Positions 5,891-6,210 of a stretch of 6,210 nucleotides of DNA are shown piece after piece. Numbering within the stretch: position 1 is the stretch's first letter; each line of letters begins with the position of its first letter. The DNA comes from Planctomycetota bacterium. GTDB taxonomy: Bacteria; Planctomycetota; UBA11346. The position numbers were made by a program, and so were the translations under genes. Location: the NCBI GenBank assembly GCA_947470885.1, contig CANIXE010000136.1:1-6210 (forward strand), written 5' to 3'. The notes beneath the pieces were generated by a model that ran no database searches, had not been told where the DNA came from, and saw only the letters and a program-made list of their open reading frames with translations.

Positions 5891-6210
5891 ATGCCTGTTC
5901 CCGAGGTCCTTGCCACTGCCCCTGCCCGTCGTTCCCTGCTGTTGGGGAGCGCCCTTGCCGCCGTGGCCGCCAGCGCTGCCGCCGGTGGCCTGGGCTATTG
6001 GCTGAAGGGCGATGAACTCGCGGGATTGCTGGGCCTAATCGGCGGCGCGGCCGGCGTGCTCAGCGGCCTGTTGGTCCCAGCCTGGATCATCGATGCCGCC
6101 CGGGCCCGGGTGACCGAGGCCCAGGAGCGGGTCGACCACCCCTCCGCCGCCGCCCCCGCCCTGGGGATGCTCAGCGAAGCCGGCCAGGATGCCGGCCTGT
6201 TGCTGGCCCA
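5891..6210 (+). CDS. Unidentified membrane protein, N-terminal part only
   Basis: The frame from ATG 5891 is open for 106 codons to the right edge. The protein starts MPVPEVLATAPARRSLLLGS and has two hydrophobic segments at about 16-38 and 43-67. Then comes a charged, probably helical stretch with DAARARVTEAQERVDHP (68-84) and an Ala-rich continuation. Two membrane helices followed by a helical region would fit a sensor kinase, a cyclase or a scaffold protein, but no diagnostic domain lies inside the window. The ARRSLLLGSALAAVAASA segment (12-29) resembles a twin-arginine signal core with Leu at the usual Phe position; the close second hydrophobic segment argues more for a membrane hairpin. 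GC-rich codons ending in G or C are consistent with a real gene. No SD precedes the ATG, whose upstream bases (CACGCCCC) resemble those before moxR. Confidence 0.75.
   Translation, partial: MPVPEVLATAPARRSLLLGSALAAVAASAAAGGLGYWLKGDELAGLLGLIGGAAGVLSGLLVPAWIIDAARARVTEAQERVDHPSAAAPALGMLSEAGQDAGLLLA

Noticed and set aside
1..6210. Mobile element, CRISPR array, toxin-antitoxin or defence system
   Set aside because: No transposase, integrase, regularly spaced repeats, nuclease or toxin-like small gene pair was found on either strand; the tRNA 3' end is not duplicated within the window as an attachment site.

Overview
The window is high-GC bacterial chromosome (roughly two thirds G+C by eye) carrying five protein genes, two of them cut by the window edges, plus one tRNA gene, two convincing intrinsic terminators and several inverted or direct repeats in the spacers. 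The gene content (a MoxR ATPase beside a very long DUF4175-like membrane protein, a NagD-type HAD phosphatase, a small Ala-rich lipoprotein) and the scarcity of Shine-Dalgarno sequences fit a Planctomycetota, Verrucomicrobiota or Alphaproteobacteria-like genome. I cannot fix the phylum from this sequence. Nothing indicates phage, plasmid, transposase or CRISPR.

Layout. Bases 1-1622 (minus strand) hold the N-terminal 540 residues of a DUF4175-like envelope protein that runs off the left edge. A 121-base spacer separates it from the divergent moxR gene (1744-2778, plus strand). The two gene types usually share a strand in MoxR clusters together with DUF58 and VWA/BatA genes. Here they are head to head and no DUF58 or BatA gene follows moxR, so any such partners must lie left of the window or elsewhere. 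Bases 2779-3011 are non-coding and full of inverted repeats. They include the second copy of an exact 26-bp repeat whose first copy lies just upstream of moxR. Then come tRNA-Ser(GGA), with CCA encoded, at 3012-3101 and a strong terminator. Convergent with the tRNA is a NagD-family HAD-IIA phosphatase (3265-4041, minus), preceded by a small lipoprotein gene with its own terminator (4232-4633, minus). Divergent from the lipoprotein is a tandem-GNAT acetyltransferase (4803-5732, plus). After a structured 158-base spacer, an unidentified membrane protein starts at 5891 and leaves the right edge.

How the genes relate. Only the DUF4175-like/MoxR pair suggests a shared job: MoxR AAA+ chaperones are thought to remodel partner proteins, often VWA proteins, and both genes read outward from one control region. 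The other genes look like independent units, each separated by a terminator or at least 150 bases. The most unusual signal is the 26-bp repeat and the palindromes next to it, which sit upstream of both moxR and the tRNA gene in the same orientation.
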